The translations under genes were made by a program, and so were the position numbers. This document shows, piece after piece, positions 21,939 through 29,431 of a stretch of DNA of 30,052 bases. Positions within the stretch are counted from its first letter, which is position 1; each line of letters opens with the position of its first letter. The stretch covers positions 1 to 30,052 of IMG/VR virus record IMGVR_UViG_3300046009_003274. One strand, given 5' to 3'. The notes below the pieces were generated by a model. That model saw only the letters and a program-made list of their open reading frames with translations, ran no database searches and was not told the origin of the DNA. Source of the stretch: a virus.

Positions 21939-24072
21939 GTCCTCGTACTCTCTGTTTAAAACTAACCACGTCGTGGCTGTAGTCGAAAACACCCACACCA
22001 CTGGGTGCCGTGAAGTTCTTCAAGCGGTAACCTTGGAACTCCGAAGTCCACCGATTACCTGTTGCAGTGCCAGTAAAATCAAACTTGACTCGGCAGAGAG
22101 CCGAGCTGGGATTGTCAAACGTGTAGTCGTCACCAACGGCGATCCAGTTCTGTTCTGTTCGCTGGAAGTGTATGACAAGGAATTGTATTTGCTTGTCTCT
22201 GGAGACATCAGAGAGGGTGTACCATCCGGGTTCAATTTCAGCAGGCGCATCAAGTCCTGTGTTATCTGATGTGTACCAATCAAGGAATTCATCGTTCCAG
22301 AACTCGCTGAAAGTGAGGTCATGATCAGCTCCGTTAGCTACGAATGTGATATACTTCAGCCCGAGTGTGTTACTACCGGAGCTGGACATGCTGAGTGTTA
22401 CGTCTGCAGGAGTGCTATCTGTGACTGGGAACCCACCAGAGTCCGTGACTGTTTCTGATACACTCTCCCTGCTCAGGGCACTCTTCGGGAGTGCTCCTAC
22501 CATGAACGGAGACGTGCTAGACTCTGAGATCACGTAGTCGTAGAACGCCGTGAGAGTCATGTCGAGCCAGAGAATCTTGTTACAATTGTACGTGCCAGTG
22601 ATTTCTGAATCCTGCTGATACATCCAGAGGACACGCTGTTGATTCCGGTCGTATACTCCCACTGCAGACGCCTTGCTGGCACTTGGTATCGCAAGGTAGT
22701 CAGACTGTATCGTCGTGAGAGAGACGTTACGAACCTGAACCCCGTCAGTGAAGCTGAGAGCGTAGATACCCTGAGCACTCCAGTACAGGTACCCGTCGTC
22801 GGTCTCGATGATGCTCTTGCTGCCCAGCGCACCAGCACTCGTGATGAAGTTCACAGTGAACGTCGTTGGCGTGAAGCCCAGATCGCTAGAACCGGATATA
22901 TACCAAATCCCGTTTTTAGCGAATACGAGTATACCCTGTTTGTACGGAGTCAGCCGGATTATATTCCCAGCGTCAGGGATACGAATAACTCCACCATCAG
23001 TGTCGAGGACACTGTTCGTAACCTCTGCAGTGGGGTCTTGATCTTGGTAGCAGAACCCTGCACGTTCCAAGGATTCCAGCACTTGGGAAAAATAGACGGC
23101 CGTAGCTTCTTCCGTACCTTCAGAACCACCATAAAAAGCTCGTCCAGCGAAGAAGGCCGTTGTACTCGGGCGGGAAGTCGTTACTACTGGTACCAATCCT
23201 GTTATACCACTTACACCACTATAGTCCTTGCTAAAAGCATCCAAGATATACCTGCCCCTAGGAGCACGGGTATTACCTAGGTTAAACTCCTGAAGCTTGA
23301 AAGGCTCGTAAGGGTTAGTACCGTTACTGAAAGTCCTTCTCGCGATGTGGATGATATCAGCGTTACTGGGATACACCCCCAGCTTGGTCTTCGTCAGGTT
23401 AATCGGATTCTGTACAGAGACCCGCTCAGGGTTCGGCACACTAGGAGCACGAGCTTCTGTGCTGCACTCGAAGCTGGTCGGCCACCCTTGGTTCTGGAGG
23501 TTATATCTATGCGTAGGAATATCGGCGCTCGGCCTTTCATCGGGGTCCAGTCCATCATCCAACCCCTCGAAGTCTCGAATCTGAATCAGGATTCTCTCCA
23601 CGGAGAATGCTGCATCTACGTAAGTGATTCGTACAGGGTCAATGTTAGAACCTACCACGAACAGGGCACCACGGCCAGAGCTGAAACTGTACTCGTAGTT
23701 ATCTCCTGCATTGACCTTGTAACTGGAAAGATTCACAGTACCGAGATACCCGTCAGAGACAACCGACTCCGTGAGATCGAACATCCAGAGAACTGATCCT
23801 ACTTGGATCACTCCGAAGTCCTGAGCTGCTTGGTTATCAACAGACTTCCATTCGTAGTAACTGATAGCCTTGTTGCTGATACTCCCTACGTTGTGCAGGG
23901 AGTACCCAGACTCGTAGTCGATACCAAGGCGTCTACGAACAGACTTGTCGATCCTAAGCTCGAAGTTCTCACAGACTCGGACAGCTCCCTCGGGAAACCC
24001 AAGGTTCGTGACTTCAGTGATCTTGCCTTTACTGAAGTCGATCTGGAGAGAGTGTTGCTTAGCTCTAGCCAT
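21841..24072 (-). CDS. Tail tubular protein B-like (T7 gp12) structural protein
   Basis: A 743-residue beta-rich protein of the size and place of T7 gp12, the distal nozzle of the short tail. Features typical of the family: an N-terminal stretch about a ligand-like CENFELRIDKSVRRRLGIDY, long beta/propeller-like repeats with SFTDGVQV and FAKNGIWYISGS, and a C-terminus ending in GKDLRFLGYDIEFTGRTRV, resembling the EPGK...LGW end seen in relatives. Start ATG 24072 overlaps the upstream stop (TGATG). It attaches below the gp11-like ring. Confidence 0.8.
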   Translation of the reverse strand: MARAKQHSLQIDFSKGKITEVTNLGFPEGAVRVCENFELRIDKSVRRRLGIDYESGYSLHNVGSISNKAISYYEWKSVDNQAAQDFGVIQVGSVLWMFDLTESVVSDGYLGTVNLSSYKVNAGDNYEYSFSSGRGALFVVGSNIDPVRITYVDAAFSVERILIQIRDFEGLDDGLDPDERPSADIPTHRYNLQNQGWPTSFECSTEARAPSVPNPERVSVQNPINLTKTKLGVYPSNADIIHIARRTFSNGTNPYEPFKLQEFNLGNTRAPRGRYILDAFSKDYSGVSGITGLVPVVTTSRPSTTAFFAGRAFYGGSEGTEEATAVYFSQVLESLERAGFCYQDQDPTAEVTNSVLDTDGGVIRIPDAGNIIRLTPYKQGILVFAKNGIWYISGSSDLGFTPTTFTVNFITSAGALGSKSIIETDDGYLYWSAQGIYALSFTDGVQVRNVSLTTIQSDYLAIPSASKASAVGVYDRNQQRVLWMYQQDSEITGTYNCNKILWLDMTLTAFYDYVISESSTSPFMVGALPKSALSRESVSETVTDSGGFPVTDSTPADVTLSMSSSGSNTLGLKYITFVANGADHDLTFSEFWNDEFLDWYTSDNTGLDAPAEIEPGWYTLSDVSRDKQIQFLVIHFQRTEQNWIAVGDDYTFDNPSSALCRVKFDFTGTATGNRWTSEFQGYRLKNFTAPSGVGVFDYSHDVVSFKQRVRGHGRGCAVNVRTEAGKDLRFLGYDIEFTGRTRV

Positions 24073-24563
24073 CAGCTTCTACGGATGAACACAGTGACGA
24101 TACAGCTGGAACCACCAGAGCTTGCTCCATCCGTCTGGACCTGCACAGCCTGCCCTGCAGTCACACTGTTACCTGAGGTAGGAGAAGCAGTGTCCACGTC
24201 CCCTGCTGCAGATCCTGCGTTCGTAATAGTGATCTCCGAGTCAGTGACTGCAATACCGTTAAGTCTGAGTCTGATTTTCTCGTCTGCTGTTGCAATTGCA
24301 CCATTAATAACTGACTGCAGTTTCGTGATCACACCGTTATACGGAGCAGCGAAATACAGAGAACCAGCAGTGGTCACGTCAGAGAACAGAACACTGATCA
24401 CGTCAGTGACCTGACTGATCTCGGTTTCCAGAAGCTTCCTCAGTTCCCCTACCCCTGCTACTGCACTAGGAGTGGTAACCTTGCCAGCATCACCGGGAAC
24501 AGCGGTGCTGATCAGTCTGTCCTGATGAACCTCAGACCCGGAAAGGGTGTTATGCACTGGCAC
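24072..24563 (-). CDS. Putative virion-associated beta-rich protein (163 residues)
   Basis: The N-terminal half carries a helix (GELRKLLETEISQVTDVISV). From about 65 it is a beta-sandwich-like segment rich in Ala, Thr, Ser and Gly (GSLYFAAPYNGVITKLQSVI, then GIAVTDSEITITNAGSAAGD). This style recurs in phage decoration, fibre and tail-accessory proteins. No enzymatic motif is present. It overlaps the upstream gene by 14 nt and the tail gene by 1 nt, so it is part of the tail operon. The structural role is inferred. Confidence 0.6.
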   Translation of the reverse strand: MPVHNTLSGSEVHQDRLISTAVPGDAGKVTTPSAVAGVGELRKLLETEISQVTDVISVLFSDVTTAGSLYFAAPYNGVITKLQSVINGAIATADEKIRLRLNGIAVTDSEITITNAGSAAGDVDTASPTSGNSVTAGQAVQVQTDGASSGGSSCIVTVFIRRS

Positions 24564-24858
24564 TGGTTACCTCCTTTTCCTTGGCTTTGGCTTTCAGGCT
24601 CTCTTGGATCTTCTGGTCCCCTTCCTCCAGTCTGCAGCAGTACATGAACAAAGCTCGTGCTGCTACATCCAGACTGGTGAACAGGGTTCTGAGTGCGTCA
24701 GGAAGGTTACCTGCCTGACCAAGACGAATCTCCCACTTGTTCAGTCCGGGGTTCTGGACGAACACGTATTCTTTACCGCCCTTGTTAAGCTTGACTCGGA
24801 TACTGTGGTCCCCTTGGTCAACCACAGTGTAGTACTTGTAATACTCTTGTCGGAACAT
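24550..24858 (-). CDS. Hypothetical protein in the tail module (102 residues)
   Basis: The N-terminal half is beta-rich and basic (DHSIRVKLNKGGKEYVFV, then NKWEIRLGQAG). The C-terminal half is helical, ending in a Lys/Glu-rich tail (IQESLKAKAKEKEV). No family is recognised. It lies between the lipoprotein gene (7 nt gap) and the 163-residue gene (14 nt overlap). It could be a tail assembly factor; the sequence gives no proof. Confidence 0.6.
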   Translation of the reverse strand: MFRQEYYKYYTVVDQGDHSIRVKLNKGGKEYVFVQNPGLNKWEIRLGQAGNLPDALRTLFTSLDVAARALFMYCCRLEEGDQKIQESLKAKAKEKEVTSASA

Positions 24859-24865
24859 GTCAGTC

Positions 24866-25069
24866 TTATCTCGTAAGTAGATCCATAATCGCAGATGCGT
24901 CGTTACTCTGTGTTTCCTTGATGCTCAAGGAGCCATCAGAATTCGCTGTTGCTTCAACGTCGAAGTCACTCCAGAACGCAGTACGCTTCACCACCATGTC
25001 TCCTCGTGTGAACTCAGTGGTTACACAGCCAGAGCAAAGCAGTGCCAAAACAATAAATACCGTCTTCAT
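24866..25069 (-). CDS. Small predicted lipoprotein
   Basis: 67 residues. The N-terminus MKTVFIVLALLCSGC is a short signal sequence ending in a lipobox-like CSGC with C15 as the lipidated residue; Cys at the -3 position is unusual, where Leu is normal. The mature part is about 52 residues, beta-like and acidic (FWSDFDVEATANSDGSLSIK). Small lipoproteins in podovirus tail modules are known. Possible roles are envelope exclusion of other phages, or lysis in the manner of Rz1. No Rz partner is beside it. The ATG is 9 nt after the gp11-like gene. Confidence 0.7.
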   Translation of the reverse strand: MKTVFIVLALLCSGCVTTEFTRGDMVVKRTAFWSDFDVEATANSDGSLSIKETQSNDASAIMDLLTR

Positions 25070-25078
25070 GTTACTCAG

Positions 25079-25810
25079 TTACCTCCCGTAGTCAGGTCTG
25101 TTCGTGAACTGGTAAACCCCAGAGGCTCTGGAGCTGTATGCTCGTGTCCTGCGGGACTGCTGCTCAGCTTTCGGGTTAGCCTCCTGAGCGATCTGGACAG
25201 CTGCTACCGACTTGCTCTCTGCAAGCAGGTTCGTGAACCATCGGTCAGGGAGGTTCGGAATAAAGTCGTCCTGAATATCAAAGTCAGGGACGAACAGGAG
25301 GATACACTGTGTCTTGCTCGTCTGAGTGGTGTTCTCCACGTCTGAGTCGTATGAGTCAAGGATAACCTGAGTCTGGTTAAACGTGGTCCAGTACGTAGGT
25401 GCTACGTTATCGTAGATATACAACGGCACGTTATCTTGTACAGTCTGGGTATTACTGTCCCCAGCTCTGCCTGCACTGAGATCCAGAAACTGCTCAGGTG
25501 TGAGGTACCGGAGGGCCTTCCACTCAGGTGTAACCGTCTCGGAGACGTTATACTTCAGGGTATCGGGAATGATCTCCTGAGTGTCCTCAGGGATATCGAA
25601 ATGTGTGGGCTTGCTTGTGCTGCCAAGACTCGTCAGAGTGCTGGTCTTTTTCAGGTGAGGCCAGTCTCGCGTACTGAGCATCTCAAGATAAACATCCCGG
25701 ATGATATACGCTGCTTCAGTTGATTCTTCCGTGTCTCCAATGCTGTTCACGGAGTCAGAGCCAATGCTCTCAAGGACACGCTGTACCATATCAAGCAGAG
25801 TTAGCTTCAT
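25079..25810 (-). CDS. Tail tubular protein A-like (T7 gp11) head-tail adaptor
   Basis: 243 residues. The N-terminus (LLDMVQRVLESIGSDSVNSI, then EAAYIIRDVYLEMLSTRDWP) matches the opening of T7 gp11-type gatekeeper proteins: a helix-turn with L..I...V and R-DWP. The rest is mixed, ending in a basic tail (SRRTRAYSSRASGVYQ). In T7, gp11 forms the ring between portal and gp12. Here it is the first gene after the terminator that ends the capsid section. The gene order from here on (11-12-13-14 type) matches T7 apart from small inserts. Confidence 0.85.
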   Translation of the reverse strand: MKLTLLDMVQRVLESIGSDSVNSIGDTEESTEAAYIIRDVYLEMLSTRDWPHLKKTSTLTSLGSTSKPTHFDIPEDTQEIIPDTLKYNVSETVTPEWKALRYLTPEQFLDLSAGRAGDSNTQTVQDNVPLYIYDNVAPTYWTTFNQTQVILDSYDSDVENTTQTSKTQCILLFVPDFDIQDDFIPNLPDRWFTNLLAESKSVAAVQIAQEANPKAEQQSRRTRAYSSRASGVYQFTNRPDYGR

Positions 25811-25824
25811 GTGCTCCTTACTCC

Positions 25825-25852
25825 AAAAGCAACCCTCCCCCGAAGGGGAGGG
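25825..25852 (-). terminator. Rho-independent terminator after the capsid genes
   Basis: On the minus strand, CCCTCCCC (25852-25845) pairs with GGGGAGGG (25840-25833) around TTCG, a very stable C(UUCG)G tetraloop, followed by TTGCTTTTGG. It lies in the 57-nt gap between the accessory capsid gene and the gp11-like gene. T7 has its single late terminator in the same relative place, just after the capsid gene. It probably tunes the high capsid to low tail ratio by partial termination. Confidence 0.85.
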
Positions 25853-25867
25853 CGCTAGATTACTAGC

Positions 25868-26413
25868 TTAGAGTCCCGGACCCGGAGGCATGTACTGGAC
25901 CACAGTACGTGCTCGGCCGGCCGTGAAAGTTCCAGTTGCTGTGACCAGAACGTATGCGTCCTGAGTAGCACTCACAGCAAAATCATCGAACGTGCCCGTG
26001 CTTCTCAGCACGTCTACGCCGTTCGGACGAAGGTAGTCTCCGACCGCATCCATGTTAGCCAGTGCTAACTCAGTTGCGTTATAGAAACCGTCTGCGTCGA
26101 TCACGGTGCCGTTCTTCTGGTATGTACCCATCACGTAGCTAGTTCCACCAGCAAACGCCTGTGTAATCACCGTGTGAACATCCACGACAATCGAGCCCTT
26201 CGGGATATACGGGATTGCTTCACTGAACGAGTCAGGGGTGTTACCTCCGCCTGCGTCCTGATCGAATCCCGGAAGGCTGTTAAAACGCCAGTCAATAACC
26301 AGATAGTCGTACGGACCCTGATTCTTGACATTCTGGTACACGACGTTATGCTGGAATGTACCAACACGCCCGACTTGTACCACCAAGTTATCGCTGTTTG
26401 TGTATTTAGGCAT
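25868..26413 (-). CDS. Putative accessory capsid (decoration) protein, 181 residues
   Basis: A beta-rich protein directly after the major capsid gene (9-nt gap) and just before the terminator, so it should be made in capsid-like amounts. Strands include LVVQVGRVGTFQHNVVYQNV, GSIVVDVHTVITQAF, YVLVTATGTFTAGRARTVV. It has a Pro/Gly end (MPPGPGL). Codon use is the same strongly biased, CGT/AAC-type style as the capsid gene. No signature names the family. A head decoration or fibre role is inferred from position, expression context and fold. Confidence 0.55.
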   Translation of the reverse strand: MPKYTNSDNLVVQVGRVGTFQHNVVYQNVKNQGPYDYLVIDWRFNSLPGFDQDAGGGNTPDSFSEAIPYIPKGSIVVDVHTVITQAFAGGTSYVMGTYQKNGTVIDADGFYNATELALANMDAVGDYLRPNGVDVLRSTGTFDDFAVSATQDAYVLVTATGTFTAGRARTVVQYMPPGPGL

Positions 26414-26422
26414 GGTACCTCC

Positions 26423-27400
26423 TTAGATCGTGGACTTCGTGAGGACGCAGACCATGTTTTCCGGCCACTTCAGCTTCAGACCCCAGCGGCAGGTAGTCAC
26501 GTACTCTTCCTGCTGAAGGTCTTTGTTGAATTCCCCGTCCACAATCGGCATTTGACGCCATGCGCCAATCACCGGAAGCAGGCCGGGAGTAGCCGAGAAC
26601 ATCAGGTTCTGCACAAAACCAATGCTCGCAGTCTGCGAAGCATGGTCAGTCGTGTTAATCGACTCAGCTGTCGTGAGCACGTCGAGGAAGTTACTCTCGT
26701 ACACGTCAAAGCCGAACACGTTACGGATGAATCGACGGCCATCCGAGAGACCACTCGTGACAATCCCTTCCCACATCGGGTTATTCGAGATGTTCACGAT
26801 GTTCGAGGTCGTCTCAAGGTGGTAAGCCGACACCGGGTCAACGAACGCCACGAGGTTCGTGGTGGGAACGTTAGCCTTGCGCAGTGCAAGCTTCGCATAC
26901 GCGAAGTCGTTAACACTGATGATGTTAGACGAACCAGTTCCAGCATAGCGATGGTCGAACGAGTTAATCGTGTTACCAGAAGATGCTGTCTGTCCACCTT
27001 GGGTAGCGTTCGGACCCGGAGAGCGGAAGATACTCTCTTCCAGCCGCTTCATGATCGCACGCGACTCCTTCGGAACGAACGCTGCTTGAACCTGCGGACC
27101 CCAGTACGAGTCTTGCAGGAGCTTGCGAGTGATCGAGTGAGCGGAACCCACGTACTCGTTGATGATGAACTGGAACTCACCAGTATCAAGGTTCGAGTAG
27201 CGAATCGTGTCGCCTTCCGAGTAGTCGAAAGTGGTAGCCTCGCCAATGCTGGGCATCGTGAGAGTCGTACCGTCAGGGAAATCAGTGAGCCAATCGACCC
27301 ATTTCTGAGCTTCCAGCGCGTCCTCAAGGATGTCCTTGAGTTGCAGCGTGTACAGTTCAGAACGAATCAAAAGGTCGCTGTTGGTTGTATTCTGAGCCAT
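26423..27400 (-). CDS. Major capsid protein
   Basis: 325 residues, following the scaffold gene with a 16-nt gap and an excellent SD (GGAGG, 7 nt before ATG 27400). Size, position and content fit a podovirus major head protein: an N-terminal arm (MAQNTTNSDLLIRSELYTLQ), a long mixed domain with LDTGEFQFIINEYVGSAHSI, and SRAIMKRLEESIF as spine-helix-like. The C-terminal end is WGLKLKWPENMVCVLTK. Codon use is strongly biased, as expected for the most abundant virion protein, and this bias opens a long shadow frame on the other strand. No programmed frameshift extension is seen. Confidence 0.85.
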   Translation of the reverse strand: MAQNTTNSDLLIRSELYTLQLKDILEDALEAQKWVDWLTDFPDGTTLTMPSIGEATTFDYSEGDTIRYSNLDTGEFQFIINEYVGSAHSITRKLLQDSYWGPQVQAAFVPKESRAIMKRLEESIFRSPGPNATQGGQTASSGNTINSFDHRYAGTGSSNIISVNDFAYAKLALRKANVPTTNLVAFVDPVSAYHLETTSNIVNISNNPMWEGIVTSGLSDGRRFIRNVFGFDVYESNFLDVLTTAESINTTDHASQTASIGFVQNLMFSATPGLLPVIGAWRQMPIVDGEFNKDLQQEEYVTTCRWGLKLKWPENMVCVLTKSTI

Positions 27401-27416
27401 CAGTTACCTCCGTCAG

Positions 27417-28133
27417 TTAAGAATAAAATGCTTCGCCAAGCCGTTTCCTGTCTGCAAACAATTTCGTCTGCGTCTTGGGATCATGGTACTTGGCAGGATC
27501 AGTTTTACGCATCTGATTCCACCAAGCATAAGTCCCTTCCTTCGGAGCACCGCCTCCGCTAGTAGCCTGAGTATTCACAGATCCAGTCCCAGCAGATCCC
27601 GAAACCTGAAAGTACGCAAGTACTGCCTTCGGGGATCTCTCAGACAAAGCGCCTAGTTCTTGCACCGTGACTCCGAGTTCCTTAGCTTTCTCAGCAAGCA
27701 CCTGAGGAGCTATGTCCCCAAACGCTGCCTGCAAAGCGGCACTCACAGCCTGTCTGTTCTCTGCACGAACCCGTTGTTCGGATTGTTCAGAAGCTGCTTT
27801 CGGGACTGCTTCTGCTACACTCTTGGAAACCATTGCTTCCAGAGCTGCTTGCAGTCGTGCTTCCATCTCCTTGGTCGACTCTGCCGGAGCACTCGGCTCT
27901 TGCCGGCTTGTGGCCGGTGTTTCCTGAGGCTTCTTCAGACTCTCCAGTACCTCCTCAAGTGCTTTAGCCTTCGAGAGTTCCTCGTGCAGGTCTTTCACTT
28001 GCTTCTGAAGCGAGTCAATCAAGAGTTCCTTATGAGGGAGGCTCTCAAGAGCTACTTCAGGAGTGGCGTACTTCTTCCCTTCTCCTACCAGATCTTCTAC
28101 TCGGGGAGTTCCCCCATTAAACACGTCAGACAT
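27417..28133 (-). CDS. Capsid scaffold protein
   Basis: 238 residues, acidic and helical, directly upstream of the capsid gene. The N-terminus is GEGKKYATPEVALESLPHKE, followed by a coiled coil (LQKQVKDLHEELSKAKALEE), typical of podovirus scaffolds. The middle is Ala/Glu-rich (ESTKEMEARLQAALEAMVSK). The C-terminus, with YAWWNQMRKTDPAKYHDPKT and basic residues, probably contacts the coat, as in T7 gp9 and P22 gp8. It acts during procapsid assembly and is absent from mature heads. Confidence 0.8.
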   Translation of the reverse strand: MSDVFNGGTPRVEDLVGEGKKYATPEVALESLPHKELLIDSLQKQVKDLHEELSKAKALEEVLESLKKPQETPATSRQEPSAPAESTKEMEARLQAALEAMVSKSVAEAVPKAASEQSEQRVRAENRQAVSAALQAAFGDIAPQVLAEKAKELGVTVQELGALSERSPKAVLAYFQVSGSAGTGSVNTQATSGGGAPKEGTYAWWNQMRKTDPAKYHDPKTQTKLFADRKRLGEAFYS

Positions 28134-28144
28134 GTAAACCTCGT

Positions 28145-28378
28145 TTAGTTCAATTTAACCGGACTGGGTTCAGTCGGCAGTAAGTCTAGGGCTTTCTTCA
28201 GTCCTCTGATCTGTCCTAGATAACTACGTATTTCGTAATCCGTGGTTTTCGGATCTTCTACCTTAGTCCTCGCTTCAGTGATCAGTTTATCTATTTCCTT
28301 CCGTACCAGAATAAACCCATCCAGACACCTGTTCATGGTGTCGATAGTCTTCTGGTCTCTGCAGAATCTGGAATCCAT
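28145..28378 (-). CDS. Hypothetical protein upstream of scaffold (77 residues)
   Basis: A small, charged helical protein (CLDGFILVRKEIDKLITEAR; SYLGQIRGLKKALDLLPTEP). ATG 28378 overlaps the upstream stop. Its base composition is slightly AT-richer than its neighbours. Heptad-like spacing suggests helix pairing. No family is recognised. It lies between portal and scaffold, where podoviruses keep small head-assembly or regulatory genes. Confidence 0.65.
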   Translation of the reverse strand: MDSRFCRDQKTIDTMNRCLDGFILVRKEIDKLITEARTKVEDPKTTDYEIRSYLGQIRGLKKALDLLPTEPSPVKLN

Positions 28379-28842
28379 TAACCTCGCGGGGACGAACCAC
28401 CGCGCCTCCGGCTTCTGGATGCAGCTTCTCGTTTAGTAGTCGTGCTTTGGCTCTGTCTGCGAGCAGACACCATGCTGTCAGCAAGCTCTCCTACCGTCAT
28501 GGCTGCCCCTGCAACGCCACCAGCTAGACCAGCTGCCACTCGTGTAGCCAGTCTCCCAAGGGCTTTCCTTCCAGCACTCTTGGCAGCATTCCTCGTTTGG
28601 GTAGCAGCCAGTTCAGCTCTACGGGTTCGTAGCACCTCTTGTCGATCTCTGCGGAGACCTTGATTAAGAGATCTACGAGCGTTCGGCGGTGTAACATTAG
28701 CGCCAGAGACTCTTCCACCCGCGTGTGTGCTTCCTTGAGTTCTACGTAAGGATCGGTCATGGATTCTCTGCTCGGCCTCCGATACCATAGGAGGCCGTCT
28801 GTTGACTTCTTTCGGATCGTACTTAATCGGCTTCTTTGCCAT
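28378..28842 (-). CDS. Basic hypothetical protein with a Gly/Ala hydrophobic segment (154 residues)
   Basis: A strongly basic protein with Arg-rich ends (RRSLNQGLRRDRQEVLRTRR; EAASRSRRRGGSSP) and one Ala/Gly/Val stretch (LATRVAAGLAGGVAGAAMTV) that could cross or bind a membrane or pack in a core. ATG 28842 overlaps the HNH-like gene stop (TAATG). Such basic proteins may bind DNA in the head. No family is recognised. Confidence 0.65.
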   Translation of the reverse strand: MAKKPIKYDPKEVNRRPPMVSEAEQRIHDRSLRRTQGSTHAGGRVSGANVTPPNARRSLNQGLRRDRQEVLRTRRAELAATQTRNAAKSAGRKALGRLATRVAAGLAGGVAGAAMTVGELADSMVSARRQSQSTTTKREAASRSRRRGGSSPRG

Positions 28843-29111
28843 TAGTTTCTGCCTCCTCGGGCTTTGCCTGCTCTTGAACCAACTTTTCCACCATGAGAGC
28901 GATTACTGCTTCTCGATCTAACCCGTAGGTTGCTTCCACCTTGTGCCGTGTTTCGGTTCTTGTGGTCAACGTCTTTACCATCTCCCTTACGGACCTTGCC
29001 TTTGTCTTCCATCTCTCTACGAGACTTGTTCCTCTGGGCGCGTCTGGTCTTCTGTTCTTCGGATGCATGGTAAGTCTCGTACTCTTTCTTGTAGTCTCGT
29101 TTCTTGGTCAT
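28842..29111 (-). CDS. HNH-like small protein (89 residues)
   Basis: A basic protein, rich in Lys/Arg at its start (EEQKTRRAQRNKSRREMEDK). It then has GDGKDVDHKNRNTAQGGSNL, the DVxH...N....NL pattern of HNH-type phage proteins found next to portal and terminase genes. It is coupled upstream by ATGA and downstream by TAATG. In headful or cos phages HNH proteins assist terminase; here nicking activity is uncertain, because the second conserved His of a full HNH is not visible. The alternative frame on the same stretch is treated as a shadow. Confidence 0.65.
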   Translation of the reverse strand: MTKKRDYKKEYETYHASEEQKTRRAQRNKSRREMEDKGKVRKGDGKDVDHKNRNTAQGGSNLRVRSRSSNRSHGGKVGSRAGKARGGRN

Positions 29112-29431
29112 TTCTTGCCCCGTCTGGACTTACTTGCGTATAACCTCTCCTGCTCTCTGTGGAGGTTCTGGGCGTAGTTCGTAGCAGTCTTGACAGAGTT
29201 AAACACCCCAAGATGTCTACCAGTCCTGCGGTACTGGTTAATAGCTCCTTGGTCAGACAAAACTCGTCCTTTATCCGAGACGGTAGGGATCAGAGTTTCC
29301 CCTCTCTCAGTTCCGATGCTCCTGCTTCTGACTGTGCTGATGCTGCCATCTTGGTTGCGTACTCTAGGTCTGTTACCGAGATTAATATTCCCCGGTGCAA
29401 CCTCTCCAGCAGGCTTTTTCCTCTTAGCCAT
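29108..29431 (-). CDS. Small conserved phage protein with PGNINLxNRP-type domain (107 residues)
   Basis: Start ATG 29431 overlaps the portal stop by 8 nt. After a basic lead (MAKRKKPAGEV) comes PGNINLGNRPRVRNQDGSIS, then SIGTERGETLIPTVSDKGRV, AINQYRRTGRHLGVF and NYAQNLHREQERLY. I recognise this pattern from many phage structural modules, where it also occurs as a domain of larger virion proteins, but its function is not established. It sits between portal and HNH-like genes, suggesting a head or DNA-packaging role. Confidence 0.7.
   Translation of the reverse strand: MAKRKKPAGEVAPGNINLGNRPRVRNQDGSISTVRSRSIGTERGETLIPTVSDKGRVLSDQGAINQYRRTGRHLGVFNSVKTATNYAQNLHREQERLYASKSRRGKK

Noticed and set aside
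26174-27562. 462-residue plus-strand ORF opposite the capsid and neighbouring genes
   Set aside because: It is a shadow: the capsid gene's strong codon bias removes antisense stops. The product is Arg/Val/His-rich without domains, has no good SD, and lies against well-supported late genes.
28823-29068. 81-residue minus-strand ORF sharing the HNH-like region
   Set aside because: The other frame has a recognisable HNH-type pattern and coupled junctions on both sides. This one ends inside the next gene and has no motif.
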